Assembly: GCA_903906365.1 (NCBI GenBank) | Contig: CAIVKC010000022.1 | Span: 50,555 to 114,554, forward strand | From: an uncultured Bacteroidota bacterium | Lineage (GTDB): Bacteria; Bacteroidota; Bacteroidia; Chitinophagales; Chitinophagaceae | DNA: 64,000 nucleotides | Reading direction: 5' to 3' | Part shown: positions 53,679 through 63,600 of the stretch, piece by piece | How the letters are laid out: every line of letters begins with the position of its first letter | How positions within the stretch are numbered: the first letter of the stretch is position 1 | Made by a program: the position numbers and the translations under genes | Notes under the pieces: generated by a model | Databases searched by the model: none | What the model was told of the DNA's origin: nothing | The model's input: only the letters and a program-made list of their open reading frames with translations

Positions 53679-54749
53679 TCAGGGAAGAAGGGGGGCTTGG
53701 CTGGACAGGTAACTGGTAATCAGCCTGGGAAAGGGATATTGTCCAAGCTGGTGCCGGGGGACAAGCTGGTAACCCTCCCAATTTGCCACCGGTCCCTTGA
53801 GTTCCACATGAATGAATTGTCCCTGTATGGTCTGGTGGGTAAGCTGTTGCTTGCAGGGCGGTGAAACCTCCCTGATCCGTATGTTGTTGGGTGCAAATAG
53901 CGGGCGGCCTGGAAAGGCATCCCGTATTTGGGCCGGATCCAGGGGTTGGGTGTTTTCCACAAGCGGAAACTCGTAGAGATGCTGCCAGATATCCCTGGTT
54001 TGCCGCTGGCGGATAAATACCCCTGCCTGGGTGTTTACTATATAGTAATAAAACCACCTGGTTTTCCTGTCCAGGGATTTTTTCTTGACCGGCAGCGATG
54101 ACACCATCTGGCCCAGATAGGCCTGACAGTCCTTACGCTGTACGCAAGCCTGGCAGAGGGGCTGCTGGGGTTTACAAACCAGGGCGCCAAAATCCATAAT
54201 GGCCTGGTTATATATGCCCGGTGCGGTTCTGTCCAAAAGCGCTGCGGCCAGGCTGGCGTAAAAAGCTTTCCCTGCCGCGGTATCCACCGGGGTAGAAATT
54301 CCAAAATAGCGCGACAGCACCCTTTCCACATTCCCGTCCACCACCGCATGGGGCAGCCCAAAGGCAAAGGAGGCGATGGCCGCGGCCGTATAGGGGCCAA
54401 TGCCCTTGAGGGCGCGGATATCCTCATAAGCAGCGGGAAATACGCCCCCGTATTCACCGGAGATTCTTCTGGCCGTTTCTATCAGGTTCCGGCAACGGTT
54501 ATAGTAACCAAGGCCTTCCCATAATTTAAATACCTTGTTTTCCGGGGCAGCGGCCAGGCTCCGGACGTCGGGGAAGGCGGCGATGAATCTTTCATAATAG
54601 GCCCATCCCTGTTCTACCCTGGTTTGTTGCAGAATTATTTCACTCAGCCAGATCCTGTAGGGATCTTTTTCTCCTTTCCAGGGCATGGACCTGGTATTTT
54701 CCTTTTTATTCCAGCGGAGCAGTTCTTTGGTGAAATCGGCTTTTTTCAT
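53679..54749 (-). CDS. mutY: A/G-specific adenine glycosylase
   Basis: A 356-residue base-excision repair enzyme that removes A opposite 8-oxoG. Catalytic E37 is in SEIILQQTRVEQ, the helix-hairpin-helix is LKGIGPYTAAAIASFAFG, and D138 is in HAVVDGNVERV. The [4Fe-4S] cysteines C192, C199, C202 and C208 have the expected C-x6-C-x2-C-x5-C spacing. The C-terminal MutT-like domain is present. The gene starts the mutY-ssb-gldE-gldD cluster and is divergent from the HU gene. Confidence 0.96.
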   Translation of the reverse strand: MKKADFTKELLRWNKKENTRSMPWKGEKDPYRIWLSEIILQQTRVEQGWAYYERFIAAFPDVRSLAAAPENKVFKLWEGLGYYNRCRNLIETARRISGEYGGVFPAAYEDIRALKGIGPYTAAAIASFAFGLPHAVVDGNVERVLSRYFGISTPVDTAAGKAFYASLAAALLDRTAPGIYNQAIMDFGALVCKPQQPLCQACVQRKDCQAYLGQMVSSLPVKKKSLDRKTRWFYYYIVNTQAGVFIRQRQTRDIWQHLYEFPLVENTQPLDPAQIRDAFPGRPLFAPNNIRIREVSPPCKQQLTHQTIQGQFIHVELKGPVANWEGYQLVPRHQLGQYPFPRLITSYLSSQAPLLP

Positions 54750-54900
54750 CTTTATTTTCTATTATAAACATACAGGAAAACGTTTAAAACGGCCCTTCTT
54801 ATCAGTATTTCTACAAATTCATTATCAATATTTTACAAATTGTTTGCTTAAACAAACCAAAACTGCTATTTTCATAATAAATATGTATTTAAACCGTTTT

Positions 54901-54931
54901 ATTGTGGTTTAAAAATTTTATTATATATTTA
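54901..54931 (+). promoter_or_regulatory. Probable promoter of the HU gene
   Basis: ATTG at 54901-54904 and TATATTTA at 54924-54931, 19 bases apart, each one base from the Bacteroidota consensus, in a very AT-rich region (54750-54960). The implied leader is about 25 bases. Confidence 0.35.
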
Positions 54932-54960
54932 TAATCAGAAACTTATAAAAAAATATAGCA

Positions 54961-55281
54961 ATGAGAAAGGCTGACCTTGTTAACCAAATATCGGACAAAA
55001 CTGGTATCCCTAAGGTTGATGTCCTGGTGACCTTGGAAACCATGTTTAAGGAAGTAAAAGACACCCTGTCCCAGGGAGAAAACATTTATATCCGGGGATT
55101 TGGCAGTTTTATTACAAAGAAAAGAGCTGCAAAGATTGGTAGAAATATCAAAAAGAATGTGGCCGTTCATATTCCTGAACACTATATTCCTGCTTTCAAG
55201 CCTGCCAAGGAATTCGTAGCGGAAGTAAAAAAATTGCAATCTGTCAAAGAAGAGCAACCAAACCCGGATGAAGAAATGTAA
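54961..55281 (+). CDS. HU-family DNA-binding protein
   Basis: A 106-residue HU/IHF-type protein that bends and compacts DNA. The N-terminal helices (MRKADLVNQISDKTGIPKVD, VLVTLETMFKEVKDTL) and the DNA-binding arm (IYIRGFGSFITKKRAAKIGR, PAFKPAKEFVAEV) are clear. It has a 12-residue acidic-polar tail (KEEQPNPDEEM). The TPR protein gene follows after 24 bases. Confidence 0.94.
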   Translation: MRKADLVNQISDKTGIPKVDVLVTLETMFKEVKDTLSQGENIYIRGFGSFITKKRAAKIGRNIKKNVAVHIPEHYIPAFKPAKEFVAEVKKLQSVKEEQPNPDEEM

Positions 55282-55305
55282 TTTTGCTGCCTTAATCAGA
55301 TTGTA

Positions 55306-56157
55306 GTGAGAAAACAGCAGTTTCTAGTAGTAGTCCTGGGAATCATTTTGTTGGTAAGCATGTATTTTTTCGGCCGAACAGTGCCTCCCAGGAAAAAACC
55401 GGCTGATTCCTCCGCTGACAGCAATGTCAAAGTGCTTGATTTCACGCAGATACTGCAGGCCTATAAATCTAAGCTCACCCCTCCACAGCTCGCCTACGTC
55501 GACCGGCTGGAGCACTCCGTGGTCAGGGGGGATGTCAATAACCAGCAAATCGCTGCTTACCGGCAACTCGCCGGATTCTGGAAAGATTCCGTCAGGGAAG
55601 GGTTCCTGCCCTTTGCCTATTATCGGGGGGAACTATCTAAGTTGGAAAATTCTGAAAAAAGTCTCACCTTCGCAGCCCAATTATTTTTGGAGAACCTCCG
55701 GGGTCAGGAGGATCCTTCCTTGAAAAGCTGGATGGCCAATGAGGCTAAAAGCTTGTTTCAGAAGGCCTTACAGGTAAATCCTGACAATGATTCCTCCAAA
55801 ATCGGATTGGGTGCCTGCTATATTTTTGGCAGCTCTGCCTCCAACCCGCAGGAGGTCATGCAGGGAATCCAGCAGATTCTGGAGGTTGCCAGAAGGGATT
55901 CAACCAACATGTATGCCCAGTTTATGCTCGGATTGGGGGGGATGGTATCGGGGCAGTTGGATAATGCGGTCAGGCGGCTGACCAGGGTGGTTGAACACCA
56001 GCCCGGAAATGTGGAGGCCCTGCTCACCCTGGCACAGGTCTATGAGGAGAAAGGAAATAAGGCTGAGGCCGTGAAATGGTATGAGGCGAGTAAGAAGTGG
56101 ATCGTGAATCCGGCCATCCTAGCGGAAATCGACAAACGCATTAAATTATTACAATAG
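55306..56157 (+). CDS. Membrane-anchored TPR protein
   Basis: A 283-residue protein with an N-terminal membrane helix (about 6-23, FLVVVLGIILLVSMYFFG) and tetratricopeptide repeats in the C-terminal half (DNDSSKIGLGACYIFGSSAS, AQFMLGLGGMVSGQLDNAVR, VEALLTLAQVYEEKGNKAEA). TPRs mediate protein contacts; the partner is unknown. The start is GTG 55306. It lies between the HU gene and rng, a common Bacteroidota arrangement. A hairpin begins at the last base of its stop codon. Confidence 0.85.
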   Translation: MRKQQFLVVVLGIILLVSMYFFGRTVPPRKKPADSSADSNVKVLDFTQILQAYKSKLTPPQLAYVDRLEHSVVRGDVNNQQIAAYRQLAGFWKDSVREGFLPFAYYRGELSKLENSEKSLTFAAQLFLENLRGQEDPSLKSWMANEAKSLFQKALQVNPDNDSSKIGLGACYIFGSSASNPQEVMQGIQQILEVARRDSTNMYAQFMLGLGGMVSGQLDNAVRRLTRVVEHQPGNVEALLTLAQVYEEKGNKAEAVKWYEASKKWIVNPAILAEIDKRIKLLQ

Positions 56158-56185
56158 GGTATTCCTGTAATAAACAGGAATACCC
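56157..56185 (+). other. Hairpin at the end of the TPR gene, without T-run
   Basis: Perfect 11-bp stem GGGTATTCCTG/CAGGAATACCC with a 7-base loop, starting at the last base of the TPR stop codon. No T-run follows, so it is not a standard terminator; it may be an RNA-stability or processing element before the 31-codon gene. Confidence 0.6.
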
Positions 56186-56229
56186 GGCGAATTAGAAAAA
56201 TTATTATTCATCCAAAAAATGCATTCTGT

Positions 56230-56325
56230 ATGCCGTGTGGTAAAAAACGTAAGCGCCATAAAATCGCAACGCACAAAAGAAAAAAGAGACTGAGAAAAAA
56301 CCGTCATAAGAAGAAGAACAAATAA
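56230..56325 (+). CDS. 31-residue basic protein of the bS22/mS38 (AURKAIP1/COX24) type
   Basis: ATG 56230 to TAA 56323-56325 encodes MPCGKKRKRHKIATHKRKKR followed by eleven more residues rich in Lys, Arg and His (LRKNRHKKKNK). About two thirds of the residues are basic. The pattern KKRKR-x-K-x3-HKRKKRLRKNRxKK resembles the AURKAIP1/COX24 domain (Pfam PF08213), which includes mitochondrial mS38 and mycobacterial bS22, tiny proteins bound deep in the small ribosomal subunit. I infer a ribosomal protein. It sits between the TPR gene and rng, preceded by a hairpin and followed by its own terminator. It is short enough to be missed by gene finders. Confidence 0.75.
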   Translation: MPCGKKRKRHKIATHKRKKRLRKNRHKKKNK

Positions 56326-56334
56326 GTTTTAAAT

Positions 56335-56360
56335 CCGGGTGTATGCTGCCCGGTTTTCTT
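56335..56360 (+). terminator. Intrinsic terminator of the 31-codon gene
   Basis: Stem CCGGG/CCCGG with a 9-base loop followed by TTTTCTTT, ten bases after the stop at 56325. The stem is short but GC-only. Confidence 0.6.
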
Positions 56361-56492
56361 TCCCAACGCTGAGTTTTTTATTTACCCGTAATTGCTGCAG
56401 ATTGCTTGCTTTGCAATACCTGTTAGATAAAAATCCCTCTCAGCCATTTCCTTTTAGTGATGTATTGATTGAAATGCTAAATGCAATTCTGA

Positions 56493-58046
56493 TTGAACAA
56501 GGAACTTATAATTAATGCAGCCCCGCAGGGCGTTGAAATAGCCCTGTTAGAGGATAAAAAGCTGGTCGAACTGCACCATGAAAAGGCCGATGCCAGCTTT
56601 GCCGTAGGTGATTTATACCTGGGAAAAGTAAAAAAACTGATTCCCGGCCTCAATGCAGCCTTTGTGGACGTAGGCTTTGAAAAAGATGCCTTCCTGCATT
56701 ATACAGACCTCAGCCCATATGCCCGCTCCCTGCTTAAGTTCACCCAGATGACCATGAATGAAAATGGGGAAGGGGAACTGGATTTTGCCAGCTTTCACGT
56801 AGAACCTGAAATCGTGAAGACCGGTAAGATCAATGAAGTATTAAGCGGCAAACCCAATATACTGGTTCAGATTCTCAAGGAACCCATTGCCGCCAAGGGT
56901 CCCCGGCTGAGCTGTGAAGTGTCCCTGCCAGGCCGGTTTGTGGTCATTACCCCCTTCAATGACATCGTAGCCGTTTCCCGGAAAATTCATTCCTCCGAGG
57001 AACGCAAAAGGCTCCAGAAAATAGTGGAGGCCATCAAGCCCAAGAACTTCGGGGTGATTGTACGGACGGCCGCTGAGGGTAAGAATACAGCCGAACTTCA
57101 CGAGGACCTCTCCGAACTGGTAGATACCTGGAAATCTCTGCAGCACAACCTGAAGGGTTCCGTAGCTCCTGCCAAAATACTCAGCGAACAGACCAAGACC
57201 ACCAGCATGCTCCGGGATCTGCTCAATGAGGACTTCAATAAGATTGTCGTCAACGACAGAAATATTTACAACGATACCAGGACCTACATCCAGCGGATTG
57301 CCCCTGATAAGGTCGATATTGTGACCTATTACCACAGCGGATCCCCTATTTTCGACCAGTTTGGCATCACCAAGCAGGTCAAAGCCGCCTTTGGCAAAAC
57401 AGTCAACCTGCCCAGCGGCGCTTACCTGATCGTCGAACATACCGAGGCCCTGCATGTCATTGACGTGAACAGCGGCTATAAGAGCGTCAGCAATAACCAG
57501 GAACAAAACGCCCTGGAGACCAATATGGAAGCCGCCGAAGAAATTGCCAGGCAGCTCCGCCTCCGGGATTTGGGAGGCATCATCGTCATTGATTTCATTG
57601 ATATGAAACTTCCTGACAACAAAAGGAAGCTGATGGAAGCCATGGAGTCGTTCATGCGCACCGACCGGGCCAAGCATGCGGTGCTGCCTATTTCAAAATT
57701 CGGATTGATGCAGGTGACCCGCCAGCGCATGAAACCGGAGGTAACCATCAATACCCAGGAGATCTGCCCGAGCTGCAACGGAACCGGAAAGATATCTTCG
57801 GCACTGATACTGGAAGACGAAATAGAAAAGAACCTAAGCTACCTGATCAACCACCAGCACAAGGACCTGACCCTGGCGATACACCCCATCATGCATGCCT
57901 ATCTTACCAAGGGGGCCTTTTTCAGTTCACGCCGCTGGAAATGGAGGTGGAAATACAAGCAAAATATCAGGTTACGCCCCAATACCAATTACCATCTGAC
58001 CGAATTCCATTTCTTCGATGATCAGGATGAAGAGATCAAGCTATAG
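56493..58046 (+). CDS. rng: Ribonuclease G (RNase E/G family)
   Basis: A 517-residue endoribonuclease for rRNA maturation and mRNA decay. The S1 domain is within about 38-130 (VGDLYLGKVKKLIPGLNAAF VDVGF). Catalytic aspartates are in HVIDVNSG (about 323) and IIVIDFIDM (about 367). The Zn-link cysteines are in ICPSCNGTG (about 427). Length fits RNase G, without the long RNase E scaffold. The start is TTG 56493: an in-frame TGA ends exactly one base before it and the next ATG is far inside the conserved part. Confidence 0.93.
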   Translation: MNKELIINAAPQGVEIALLEDKKLVELHHEKADASFAVGDLYLGKVKKLIPGLNAAFVDVGFEKDAFLHYTDLSPYARSLLKFTQMTMNENGEGELDFASFHVEPEIVKTGKINEVLSGKPNILVQILKEPIAAKGPRLSCEVSLPGRFVVITPFNDIVAVSRKIHSSEERKRLQKIVEAIKPKNFGVIVRTAAEGKNTAELHEDLSELVDTWKSLQHNLKGSVAPAKILSEQTKTTSMLRDLLNEDFNKIVVNDRNIYNDTRTYIQRIAPDKVDIVTYYHSGSPIFDQFGITKQVKAAFGKTVNLPSGAYLIVEHTEALHVIDVNSGYKSVSNNQEQNALETNMEAAEEIARQLRLRDLGGIIVIDFIDMKLPDNKRKLMEAMESFMRTDRAKHAVLPISKFGLMQVTRQRMKPEVTINTQEICPSCNGTGKISSALILEDEIEKNLSYLINHQHKDLTLAIHPIMHAYLTKGAFFSSRRWKWRWKYKQNIRLRPNTNYHLTEFHFFDDQDEEIKL

Positions 58047-58058
58047 ACCTGGGGGGCC

Positions 58059-58763
58059 CTACAGGGACAGGGAGTTGTAATAATTTATTATTTGCTCAAT
58101 GTCAGCCATGGATTTATAGGACAGCTTATTGGCGGCCACGAATGCTTCGATCTTTGCCTGTTTGTCCTGCAAAACTCCCAGCAAAAATGCCTTGTCCCTT
58201 TTTACCAGCTGCATCTTATTGTCTGCAAAGACATAATATTCATCATATTCTTTAAATTCCTTTTTCACTTCGCCGGACAGGGCGTCGGTTTCCACCACGT
58301 CCTTTTTATATTCAGATTCCAGGAGCCTGACCTTCCCCTCGCATAGGATCAGAAAGAAATTCTTTTCGGTCTTGTTGTCCACCGGCGGAAACCCGCAGGC
58401 AAAATGGTAGGTGAAGATCCCCTTCCTGGAAGTATCATAGAGGGTGACTTCTTTGACCAGGCCGGCGGTTACGACCATTTCCACATTATTATAGAGGTAA
58501 TGAACCTGCTGGCTCAGTAGATTCAGCCTGAACTGCACGTTGGTGAACTCGGTCTGGTTACTGAGCTTCAGCTTCCCGTATTTCCACTCGCTGATAAAGA
58601 AGGGAGAGCCTTCAAAATCGATATAGGGATTCACGAAACTTTTCCCGTCAGCGTCAAATACCTTTACTGTCTTGCCAAAATCATTTTGGACAAAACCCTG
58701 GCAGATAGCGGCGTGAACCAGCACGCAGCCTAAGGCGCATAAAAAGGCAGCTTTTATTTTCAT
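58059..58763 (-). CDS. Secreted hypothetical protein (234 residues)
   Basis: A 234-residue protein with a signal peptide (MKIKAAFLCALGCVLVHAAI, then CQG). The mature part is mixed strand and helix with motifs FEGSPFFISEWKYGKLKLSN, LLSQQVHYLYNNVEMVVTAG and a helical end (FVAANKLSYKSMADIEQIIN). I do not recognise a family; similar secreted proteins are common in Bacteroidota. ATG 58763 begins the signal peptide; ATG 58781 would add six residues. It is convergent with rng, 12 bases away, and separate from the SusD gene. Confidence 0.7.
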   Translation of the reverse strand: MKIKAAFLCALGCVLVHAAICQGFVQNDFGKTVKVFDADGKSFVNPYIDFEGSPFFISEWKYGKLKLSNQTEFTNVQFRLNLLSQQVHYLYNNVEMVVTAGLVKEVTLYDTSRKGIFTYHFACGFPPVDNKTEKNFFLILCEGKVRLLESEYKKDVVETDALSGEVKKEFKEYDEYYVFADNKMQLVKRDKAFLLGVLQDKQAKIEAFVAANKLSYKSMADIEQIINYYNSLSL

Positions 58764-58898
58764 AGAAAAAAATATGGCCAACAGAACTGTTGATGAAAGA
58801 ACAAAAAAGTTTTCAGGCTAAAGATATTGAAAAAAGCAGGAAACGTCCCCATTGGACTAAACCCCAATAGGGCTTTAACAAAATGGGCTCGTCAAAAT

Positions 58899-58932
58899 AA
58901 TAAGCCCCCGGGACAAAATCCGGGGGCTTATT
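58899..58932 (-). terminator. Intrinsic terminator of the SusC/SusD operon
   Basis: Perfect 13-bp stem AATAAGCCCCCGG/CCGGGGGCTTATT with an 8-base loop and T-rich sequence after it on the minus strand, 24 bases after the SusD stop. Confidence 0.88.
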
Positions 58933-58956
58933 TAACAATGTACAATCATGGACCGG

Positions 58957-60633
58957 TTAAAAATTCGGGTTGATTACAGCAGCACTTCCGGCACCGGGGG
59001 GATTCAGCACGGTCTCATCGGCAGGAATATCCCAGTAATCCAGGAAATTATAATCAATGGTAGAATTGGTGTATAATTTATGGGCGGTGGTCCAGAAAGC
59101 CGCGCCGTAATAACCGCCGCCGTTGGCAATGGAATAGATCCAACCCCATCTCCTGGAATCATAGAAAGTAAGTCCCCTGAATACGAGGGCCACCCTTCTT
59201 TCCTTGACCAGTTCTGTCATGGCCTGGGTGGCTGTCAGACCGTTTGCCAGCGGGGTAACGCCTGCACCCTGGTAGGCACGTACGGCATTGATGAAGGCCA
59301 CACCGGCATCCACTTTGCCCAGCATGATATTGGCTTCAGCCAGCATCAGGGCATTTTCCTCGTAGCTGCCTGCCATATAGACTTCGTATACGCCGGCAGT
59401 CAGCGAACCATACATATAAACACCGGGTAGCCCGTTGCCACCGTCAATGATGGAATATCGGGTTCCGAAATTGGGGTTATCGTAAGGAGCCACTGCGTCG
59501 AAGGCGAAATTATTATCCACGCGCTTGTCGCCGGTATTGAAATTCTGCATGAAGCGCTCGGTGATCTTAAAGGTGGTGTTGGTATTGGTACTGGTGGTCA
59601 GCGAGGAAGCGGTTCCGCCAGCCGGTGAAAATACCGAGTTGTTCGTACTGCTGTGTCCGCTGAATACCACTACGCTCGGATCGGTAATACCTGCGGAAGC
59701 CAGGTCAGAAACAGCCTGCCAGTCAGCCGCCGTCATGGGGGTGGTGGAGGACTTGGTGATGGTAGCATTCAACACCCCGTGTACGAAGGGATTGAGTTTG
59801 TTGACCAGGATATTGCGCGCCAGCATCGTGTTGATGTTCTTGATCCAGTCGGCCGGGCTGGGTATACCGCCATGGCCTTTTTGGAAATCAAGGGGAATCA
59901 GCCCGCCGAGAACTGTATTATAATCGGCATTGGCAGTCAGGCCGGAAAGGACCGTGCTGGCCTCTTTAAAGTAAAGATTGGACTGCGCCAGTACGGAATC
60001 CTTGACCACATAATGGTTGCTCGCGCCACCGTAGGTGTCAATGAGCAGGCCGGAATAATACATGGAGCCAATGGAGGCATAGGCATATCCCTTCCACCAG
60101 TAGCACCAGGCCCTGATCGTATTGGCCTTGGTGGTCGCGTCACCGGAGAATTTGACGCCGTCTACCAGGCTCAGGATGGTATTGCAGGCGTTGTTGAGCG
60201 CATACATATTGAGCCATTGGTAGTAATAGACATTGTCCCCTGCCCCGGTATTTCCGCGGGTATTATAGGCCCTTAAAAAAGGGATATGCGGGGAATTGTT
60301 AACCAGGGTGGTTCCGTCATCGAAAGTGATCTTATCGGGGACGGACAGCACACTGATTTCCTGGTTGGCAGCATCTGCGCCCACCGCGTCTCCGAGCAGT
60401 TCACTGAAGCCATAAGGGAGGGAAAAATAGCTGTCCCCCAGCCAGCCGTCACCGTTGACAAAGCCATTGATATAGGTGGAACCCTGGGTCAGCGCGATCA
60501 ACCCCGATTCAGAATTCACGTTGGAAGCGATGGTGGGCTGGTTGGGATTACCCACATTCAGCTGTTTCTTACACGCCGTGCCTGAAAAGATCAGGGCAGC
60601 CACGGCAATGTATATGAATTTATATTTTGTCAT
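58957..60633 (-). CDS. SusD/RagB-family nutrient-binding lipoprotein
   Basis: A 558-residue outer-membrane lipoprotein (signal with lipobox SGTAC; Cys21). SusD-family features are the helical N-terminal repeats around LNMYALNNACNTILSLVDG, the typical ENALMLAEANIMLGKVDAGV segment, TELVKERRVALVFRGLTFYD, and an end DYWDIPADE before NPPGAGSAAVINPNF. It forms the lid over its SusC partner, whose gene lies 26 bases upstream. No glycosidase, sulfatase or peptidase lies downstream, so the substrate is unknown. Confidence 0.95.
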   Translation of the reverse strand: MTKYKFIYIAVAALIFSGTACKKQLNVGNPNQPTIASNVNSESGLIALTQGSTYINGFVNGDGWLGDSYFSLPYGFSELLGDAVGADAANQEISVLSVPDKITFDDGTTLVNNSPHIPFLRAYNTRGNTGAGDNVYYYQWLNMYALNNACNTILSLVDGVKFSGDATTKANTIRAWCYWWKGYAYASIGSMYYSGLLIDTYGGASNHYVVKDSVLAQSNLYFKEASTVLSGLTANADYNTVLGGLIPLDFQKGHGGIPSPADWIKNINTMLARNILVNKLNPFVHGVLNATITKSSTTPMTAADWQAVSDLASAGITDPSVVVFSGHSSTNNSVFSPAGGTASSLTTSTNTNTTFKITERFMQNFNTGDKRVDNNFAFDAVAPYDNPNFGTRYSIIDGGNGLPGVYMYGSLTAGVYEVYMAGSYEENALMLAEANIMLGKVDAGVAFINAVRAYQGAGVTPLANGLTATQAMTELVKERRVALVFRGLTFYDSRRWGWIYSIANGGGYYGAAFWTTAHKLYTNSTIDYNFLDYWDIPADETVLNPPGAGSAAVINPNF

Positions 60634-60659
60634 AATATTATAATTGTTACATGAAAGAA

Positions 60660-63600
60660 TTAAAGTCCAATGTTAAGGGCTACCTGGTATGATTTCAGAT
60701 TCGGAATCGTACTGTTGTCCACACCGCGGTCGAAGGCGGAATTGGCACCAGAAGAAATCAGTTCCGGATCAAAACCGGTGTACTTGGTAACCGTCCACAG
60801 GTTCCTTCCGGAAAGGACCACGTTAATTTTCTTAATAAATTTAATTCTTGCAGCCTTTGTGACATCAAAGGAAAGGGCTACGTTCCTCAGGCGGAGGAAG
60901 GATGCATTTTCATACCAGTAATCCCTGGTACCATCGTTGTCACCGCCATGGGTGGATCCCAGGATATTATAATAGGGGCTGGACCAGTAGGCAGACCAGG
61001 CACCCACCTGTCCGTTGATATTGACTTTCTTTTCAAAATCACCGCTGATACCATCCCTGCTCATCCATTCCTTGGTCTGGTTGTACAGGTGACTTCCATA
61101 AACCCAGTCAAACTGGAAATTCAGGGTTACAAATTTGTAGGTGATGCTGTTGATGAAAGACATGTTGAATTTGGGATTGGGGTCGCCCAGATAAAATTTA
61201 TCAGGCGTATACTGGATCTGCTTGGTAGCTGTGTCAACCAGGGCACCATTCACTTTTACATAGCGGCCGGCATCGGACTGGCCGATATAGGGGGTGCCGG
61301 TTGGATCTTTCTGACCGATGCTGGTAATGGTCTTGTGGCCATAGATTTGTCCGATGGTCTGTCCGGCTGTCAGCACCAGGGCAGAGCTGCCCGCAGCTGA
61401 AGTCAGGATGATATCGTTACCTCCCGCAATCTTATCGATTTTGGAGGTCTGGTGGCCGAAGTTGGTCGTGAAATCCCAGCTCATGTTCCTGGAACGGAGC
61501 ACCGGAATGTTCAGGGAGAACTCAAATCCATGGGATTCCATGGAAATGGAGTTCAGCAGCTGGTTGGTAACCCCTGAAGATAAGGCCGCCGAAACGGGAT
61601 ATATCACATTGGAGCTCTTGCGCTGCCAGTAGGTGAACGATCCGTTAAAGGCGCTCAGCCATTGTCCCCTGCTTCCGCTGATGGAAAAATCGGTACCTGC
61701 TTCCAACTCCTTGGTCAGCTCCACCTGAAGCTTGGTGTTGAAAGTAGGTGACTGCTGAAGGGTATAGACCAGGTTCTGTCCGATATCCTGCTGCCCGATG
61801 ACGGGGTAGCGCTGAAAAGCACCTGGCTGGATACCAGCCTCCCCATAACCGGCCCTTAATTTCAGGTAGTTGATGGTGGAGAGCTTGTTTTTCCAGAAAT
61901 CCAGGGAGGAAGGCGCAAAAAATCCATTGATATGGGGGAAGGTAAAGGGTGATGAGCCGCCGCCGAAGGCTGAGGACCAGTCACTCCTGAAACCACCGGC
62001 CAGGCCGGCCAGGTCGCCATAATTGATGGTCTGGTCTACCAGGTAACCATAGGTTACAAAGGGTTCCACATAGTCACTCAGGACAGACTGGTTGGAGGTC
62101 GAAGCCACGTTGATGGGAGGTACCAGGGGCAAAATCCCGCCATAGGTATCATATTCCCGGTAGTAATTCTTCCTCCAGTCAAAAGCCACTTTGGTAGCCA
62201 GGGTAATGGGCAGTTTAGAATGGAAATCGTTTTGCAGGTCCGCTTTAAAATTCACGGATGCCAGGAAGTTCTGGAAGGTCGTGTTGTACTGGAACTGGTC
62301 GATTTCACCGGTATTTGAATTCTGGTGATATCCCACCCAGGTGGTATAATAATTAGAGTTTACGTTGTTAGACTGGTTCAGGAAAGTCCACCGCGCATTC
62401 TCATTGCGGAAATTGATCCCGTATTTGCCATCCACGTCCAGGAACTTGTTGATCTTGTAATTGGCCTGGAAGTTCTGTACGACATCGACTTTATTGTCCA
62501 GGCTGCTGGCATATTCCTGGGAATAGTAAGGGTTACCGGAGTTCACACTCAGGTAAGCACCACCCAGCACGTGGTTGGGATGGGTACCATCTGCGAGTTT
62601 GTAGTTTAGGTCAAAGAAAGGAGAGGTATTCAAAAAACCGTATACCTGGCCCACATTACCCACCGAATTGCCGTATCCATAGCCAACACCACCGGCTGAT
62701 CCCAGACCGGGAACCAGGGTATTTCTGGTATATACAAGCTGTGTGATGGAACGGATCTTAAATCCCTTGAACAGTTCCACGCCGAGGTTGGTGGACAGGT
62801 TGGTCCTGTCGACATACCCGTTTTTCATGACCGGACTGACGGTATGGTTGTTGGAGATCGAAAAAGCGTAATCGCTTTTCTCGGAAGCTCCTGAAATAGT
62901 GATGGCATTGTTGAGCGTGCTTCCGTTCTGAAAGACCTGCTTGAACTGATCGTAGTATTTGATATTGCCCACATAGGGATGGTTTGCATTATTATTTGGA
63001 TTCCAGATACCGGGCCTGGCCGCACCGCCATAGACGTAGGAAATACCCGGTAGTGATCCCACGCTATTATAAGCGAGCAGGTTACCACTCTGGTCTACCA
63101 GGTTACCGCTGGCATCGGTGATATAGGGATGCATTTGCGCTTTATGTACATTCCCTGTATTGACATACTGGTTGGAAGCATAGAAGGTTCCGTAGGTAAT
63201 GATGGGTTTACCCAGCTTGCCTTTCTTGGAGAAAATCTGTATAACCCCATTGGCCCCCTGGGCACCATACATGGTAGAGGATGCGGCCCCTTTTACTACT
63301 TCCACCCTTTCAATACTCCCCAGGTCCAGGGAGTTGATGTCGGTGGCACGCACTTCAATGCCATCCAGCAGGATCAGGGGCTTGGTACCTCCCTGAACAG
63401 TATTGATTCCACGCAGCAGGATGGTCACCGGGTCACCGGGGTTACCGCTGATGGATGAAATCTGCGCCCCCGGGATCATGCCCACCAGGGCTTGGTCGAT
63501 GGAAGCCGTCGGTGCAGCCGGCAGCCTATCGGCCGATACCGTTTCTACGGCGATGCCTAGGTGTCTTTTGGAGGTGGCTGCTCCCACCCCGGTTACCACC

